A stretch of DNA of 64,000 nucleotides, taken from NCBI RefSeq assembly GCF_026262505.1, contig NC_067207.1:1930252-1994251 (forward strand), written 5' to 3'. The number at the start of each line of letters is the position of its first letter. Position 1 is the stretch's first letter. The notes below the pieces were generated by a model, which saw nothing but the letters and a program-made list of their open reading frames with translations, searched no databases and was not told the DNA's origin. Positions 63,665-64,000 of this stretch are shown piece after piece. The DNA comes from Trichomonas vaginalis G3 (lineage: Eukaryota; Parabasalia; Trichomonadida; Trichomonadidae). The translations under genes were made by a program, and so were the position numbers.

Positions 63665-64000
63665 ATGCTTTCGCTAAAAGAGAAAGTACTGACTCATGCA
63701 TTTGATTGCTTTAAGGCAAGAACTGCTTTCATCATATCACAGAAACATCATATTGTTGAAAAAGATGGACTAAAGTTCCAGTTCAACTTTTATGATCGAA
63801 GTGTTTACACCGGTGATCATCCTCCACGCGAAGAATCCAAAGATCCATTACTTCCTCCATATCCGCCTCATATTTTGGCCACCCATTTGCAAAATGGAGC
63901 CGCTCACAACATTCAAATTAATTTATACTCATTTAAACCAGGTCATGTTGTAATTTCTTCTGATAATCCATCAGATAGACAAGGTGATCCATTGAATGAT
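63665..64000 (+). CDS. Ap4A phosphorylase-like protein, 5' part only
   Basis: An ATG at 63665 opens a frame that runs off the window edge after 112 codons. The segment DPLLPPYPPHILATHLQNGA, followed by HNIQINLYSFKPGHVVISSD, resembles the N-terminal half of Ap4A phosphorylase (ATP adenylyltransferase, APA1/APA2 type). There the pattern is NPFLP-YEPDLFVA, then LLNKFxVxxxHLLIVT and a following Gln before Pro-Leu. These enzymes split diadenosine tetraphosphate using phosphate. The catalytic HxHxx motif would lie beyond the window, so activity cannot be judged. The reading is from memory of the family, and a related HIT- or GalT-fold protein is the alternative. Confidence 0.6.
   Translation, partial: MLSLKEKVLTHAFDCFKARTAFIISQKHHIVEKDGLKFQFNFYDRSVYTGDHPPREESKDPLLPPYPPHILATHLQNGAAHNIQINLYSFKPGHVVISSDNPSDRQGDPLND

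Overview
The window looks like nuclear DNA of a parabasalid protist, most likely a trichomonad (Tritrichomonas or Trichomonas type). The evidence is AT-rich spacers, very long uninterrupted reading frames (a 4271-residue dynein heavy chain with no intron), initiator elements of the trichomonad TCA(+1)YTWY type a few bases before several start codons, and the trichomonad-expanded families: BspA-like leucine-rich repeat proteins and ankyrin proteins with a DUF3447-like N-terminal half. Species assignment is inference.

Layout. 0.3-8.6 kb: a TRRAP/Tra1-type pseudokinase (minus). 9.2-22.0 kb: cytoplasmic dynein 1 heavy chain (minus), divergent from a TBC-domain Rab GAP at 22.1-23.7 kb. 24-29 kb: a coiled-coil protein, a single-pass membrane protein, a Rab GTPase and a PHD-finger protein. 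29.1-31.2 kb: a gene-poor spacer. 31.2-41.2 kb: beta-tubulin, a second Rab, an Arg/Glu/Asp-rich protein, a small gene remnant, a Sec13-like WD40 protein, an ankyrin gene split by one in-frame TGA, a membrane-anchored thioredoxin/PDI-like protein, and a 5'-truncated relative of it. 41.3-49.05 kb: a satellite array of about 56 near-identical 133-bp units, each made largely of hairpins, headed by two divergent units and ending in a 100-N assembly gap. 49.5-50.8 kb: a 1.27-kb terminal-inverted-repeat element flanked by TA. 51.7-61.2 kb: an LSm4-like protein and a second TRRAP/Tra1 paralogue (plus). 61.8-64.0 kb: a frameshifted BspA-like gene and the 5' part of an Ap4A phosphorylase-like gene cut by the window edge.

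Functionally most of this is housekeeping: two large scaffolds for transcriptional co-activator complexes, the microtubule motor and its track (dynein, beta-tubulin), and vesicle traffic (two Rabs, a Rab GAP, Sec13, ER-type thioredoxin proteins). No operon-like logic is visible. The most unusual material is the hairpin satellite: it contains one unit whose hairpin loop is exactly inverted, and its divergent head units keep the hairpin design with different stem sequences. Also notable are a dynein that has lost Walker residues in AAA3 and AAA4, and two TRRAP paralogues within one window.

Limits: everything here was read by eye. Homology calls rest on remembered family motifs, and no alignment, folding or database search was run. 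Several reading frames open at TTG or GTG; I moved those starts to the first plausible ATG.
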